Source: Desulfuromonadales bacterium
Lineage (GTDB): Bacteria; Desulfobacterota; Desulfuromonadia; Desulfuromonadales; BM103
Assembly: GCA_030630015.1 (NCBI GenBank)
Contig: DAOVNV010000038.1
Location: forward strand, 1-13,372
Length of the DNA: 13,372 nucleotides
Reading direction: 5' to 3'
Part shown: in pieces, positions 12,748 to 13,372 of the stretch
How the letters are laid out: every line of letters starts with the position of its first letter
Position numbering within the stretch: position 1 is the first letter of the stretch
The notes under the pieces: generated by a model
The model's input: the letters and a program-made list of their open reading frames with translations, nothing else
Database searches by the model: none
What the model was told of the DNA's origin: nothing
Program-made: the position numbers and the translations under genes

Positions 12748-13290
12748 TCAGTATGTCGAAAGGAATAGTTTCCTGGCCATCTGGTAGCCAGGTTCAGTCG
12801 TCATATGTGAATTGATAATCTGATTAATGCTCTCATCATCTTTGCCGACCAGAATCTCACCGAAATTAACCAGGGCATCGGCATCCCAGAGAATGCGGAA
12901 TTCAGCAGAATCGTCCCCTTCGGGCGTATGATGACAACCGACCAGGGTTGCAACCCGGTCGACCAGAAACGCATCAGCTTCAAGCCCATTCAGAATCTGC
13001 CTGGCTATGGGCGGACCCTCCAACTCCTGCCAGTTGCCGGCACTTGAACCATGAACACGTTCCGCCTCATGGATGCCGATATCGTGCAGATAGGCGGCTG
13101 AAAGGATCAAAACCACATCCGCCTCGATAAATGCAAGCATCTGCTCAGCATATGAAGCAACCTGCAGAGCATGATCGATACGCCGCTGGTCATCACCGAA
13201 GTAATGCTCCATGGAAGAACGAACCCGATCAAGAAACGCTCTCTGATCGACAGAAACGGGCTGAAGACTGTTGATGAGTTCGGTATACAT
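12748..13290 (-). CDS. HD-domain phosphohydrolase-like protein
   Basis: The 180-aa product shows an HD-superfamily metal site: H40 in RRIDHALQVASYAE, H69-D70 in AAYLHDIGIHEA, H120-H121 in VGCHHTPEG, and D136/D138 in LWDADALVNFGE. HD proteins usually hydrolyse phosphate esters of nucleotides; the substrate here is unknown. It has no signal peptide or membrane segment. The frame is closed by stops just upstream of ATG 13290, so this start is the earliest possible; no good Shine-Dalgarno is seen. cobO follows 18 bp downstream, suggesting one transcript, but a role in B12 metabolism is only a guess from that. The upstream promoter would lie in the repeat-bearing stretch at the window edge. Confidence 0.88.
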   Translation of the reverse strand: MYTELINSLQPVSVDQRAFLDRVRSSMEHYFGDDQRRIDHALQVASYAEQMLAFIEADVVLILSAAYLHDIGIHEAERVHGSSAGNWQELEGPPIARQILNGLEADAFLVDRVATLVGCHHTPEGDDSAEFRILWDADALVNFGEILVGKDDESINQIINSHMTTEPGYQMARKLFLSTY

Positions 13291-13300
13291 ATGTTTATCA

Positions 13301-13320
13301 GGCTCGGGGCTCGGGGCTCG
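13301..13320. repeat. Short tandem repeat, 7-bp unit GGCTCGG, nearly three copies
   Basis: GGCTCGG GGCTCGG GGCTCG lies 10 bp upstream of the HD gene start, in its 5' leader or promoter region. Units are identical, so the copy number could vary. Confidence 0.8.
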
Positions 13321-13330
13321 AACCCCTTTG

Positions 13331-13346
13331 TTAGCCTTACGGCTAA
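13331..13346. other. Short perfect hairpin at the window edge
   Basis: TTAGCC-TTAC-GGCTAA with a 4-nt loop. In the plus sense it is followed by A residues and in the minus sense it is preceded by U residues, so neither strand gives a U-tailed terminator. No gene is visible from here to the end of the window. Confidence 0.5.
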
Positions 13347-13372
13347 AAAAGATAATGCCACAACAGATCCAA

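Noticed and set aside
13308..13330. GGTTCGAGCCCC on the minus strand resembling a tRNA T-arm
   Set aside because: Only three stem pairs form and no acceptor, anticodon or D arm can be found around it; it arises from the 7-bp repeat.

Overview
The window looks like chromosome of a deltaproteobacterium of the Desulfuromonadales/Geobacter type. The grounds are the gene order rnc - stand-alone Elp3-like radical SAM - era - der - DUF4388 protein, a tmk - holB - ricT - metG - tatD run, a TatD/radical-SAM fusion, and small Cys-rich ORFs. This placement is inference; there is no rRNA or species marker here.

Layout. (1) 1-5021, minus strand: a leftward housekeeping block, rnc (RNase III), an Elp3-like radical SAM enzyme, era and der (two ribosome-assembly GTPases), then a DUF4388 (PATAN-type) signalling protein cut by the window edge. 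rnc, the radical SAM gene and era are translationally coupled. A 133-bp MITE sits between era and der. (2) 5085-10793, plus strand: a rightward operon from a strong sigma70-type promoter, tmk, holB, ricT (PSP1 family), metG and a tatD-radical SAM fusion. This order recalls the Bacillus subtilis tmk...holB-ricT...metS-tatD neighbourhood, so the cluster is old. (3) 10794-12187, minus strand: an accessory interval with a 67-aa Cys-rich protein, an unrecognised 145-aa protein, a candidate small RNA with its own promoter and terminator, tRNA-Val(CAC) with promoter and terminator, and a second copy of the MITE. (4) 12187-13290, minus strand: a corrinoid adenosyltransferase and an HD-domain phosphohydrolase, followed by short repeats at the window edge.

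Two things stand out. First, the two MITE copies (2161-2293 and 12055-12187) are the same length, carry GTAAC... ends and are each flanked by an 8-bp direct repeat. Their outer parts lie in the same orientation, yet the 45-bp core between 16-bp inverted repeats is perfectly inverted in one relative to the other. Second, the minus strand at about 11785-11707 reads as a compact sRNA of about 75-80 nt: TTGACA-17-TATATA promoter, a small hairpin, then an intrinsic terminator whose loop holds C9. About 0.7 kb away, the mRNA of the Cys-rich protein carries G8 just before its start codon. A C-rich terminator loop acting on a homopolymeric G tract is therefore plausible in cis-neighbouring genes, and both tracts could vary in length.
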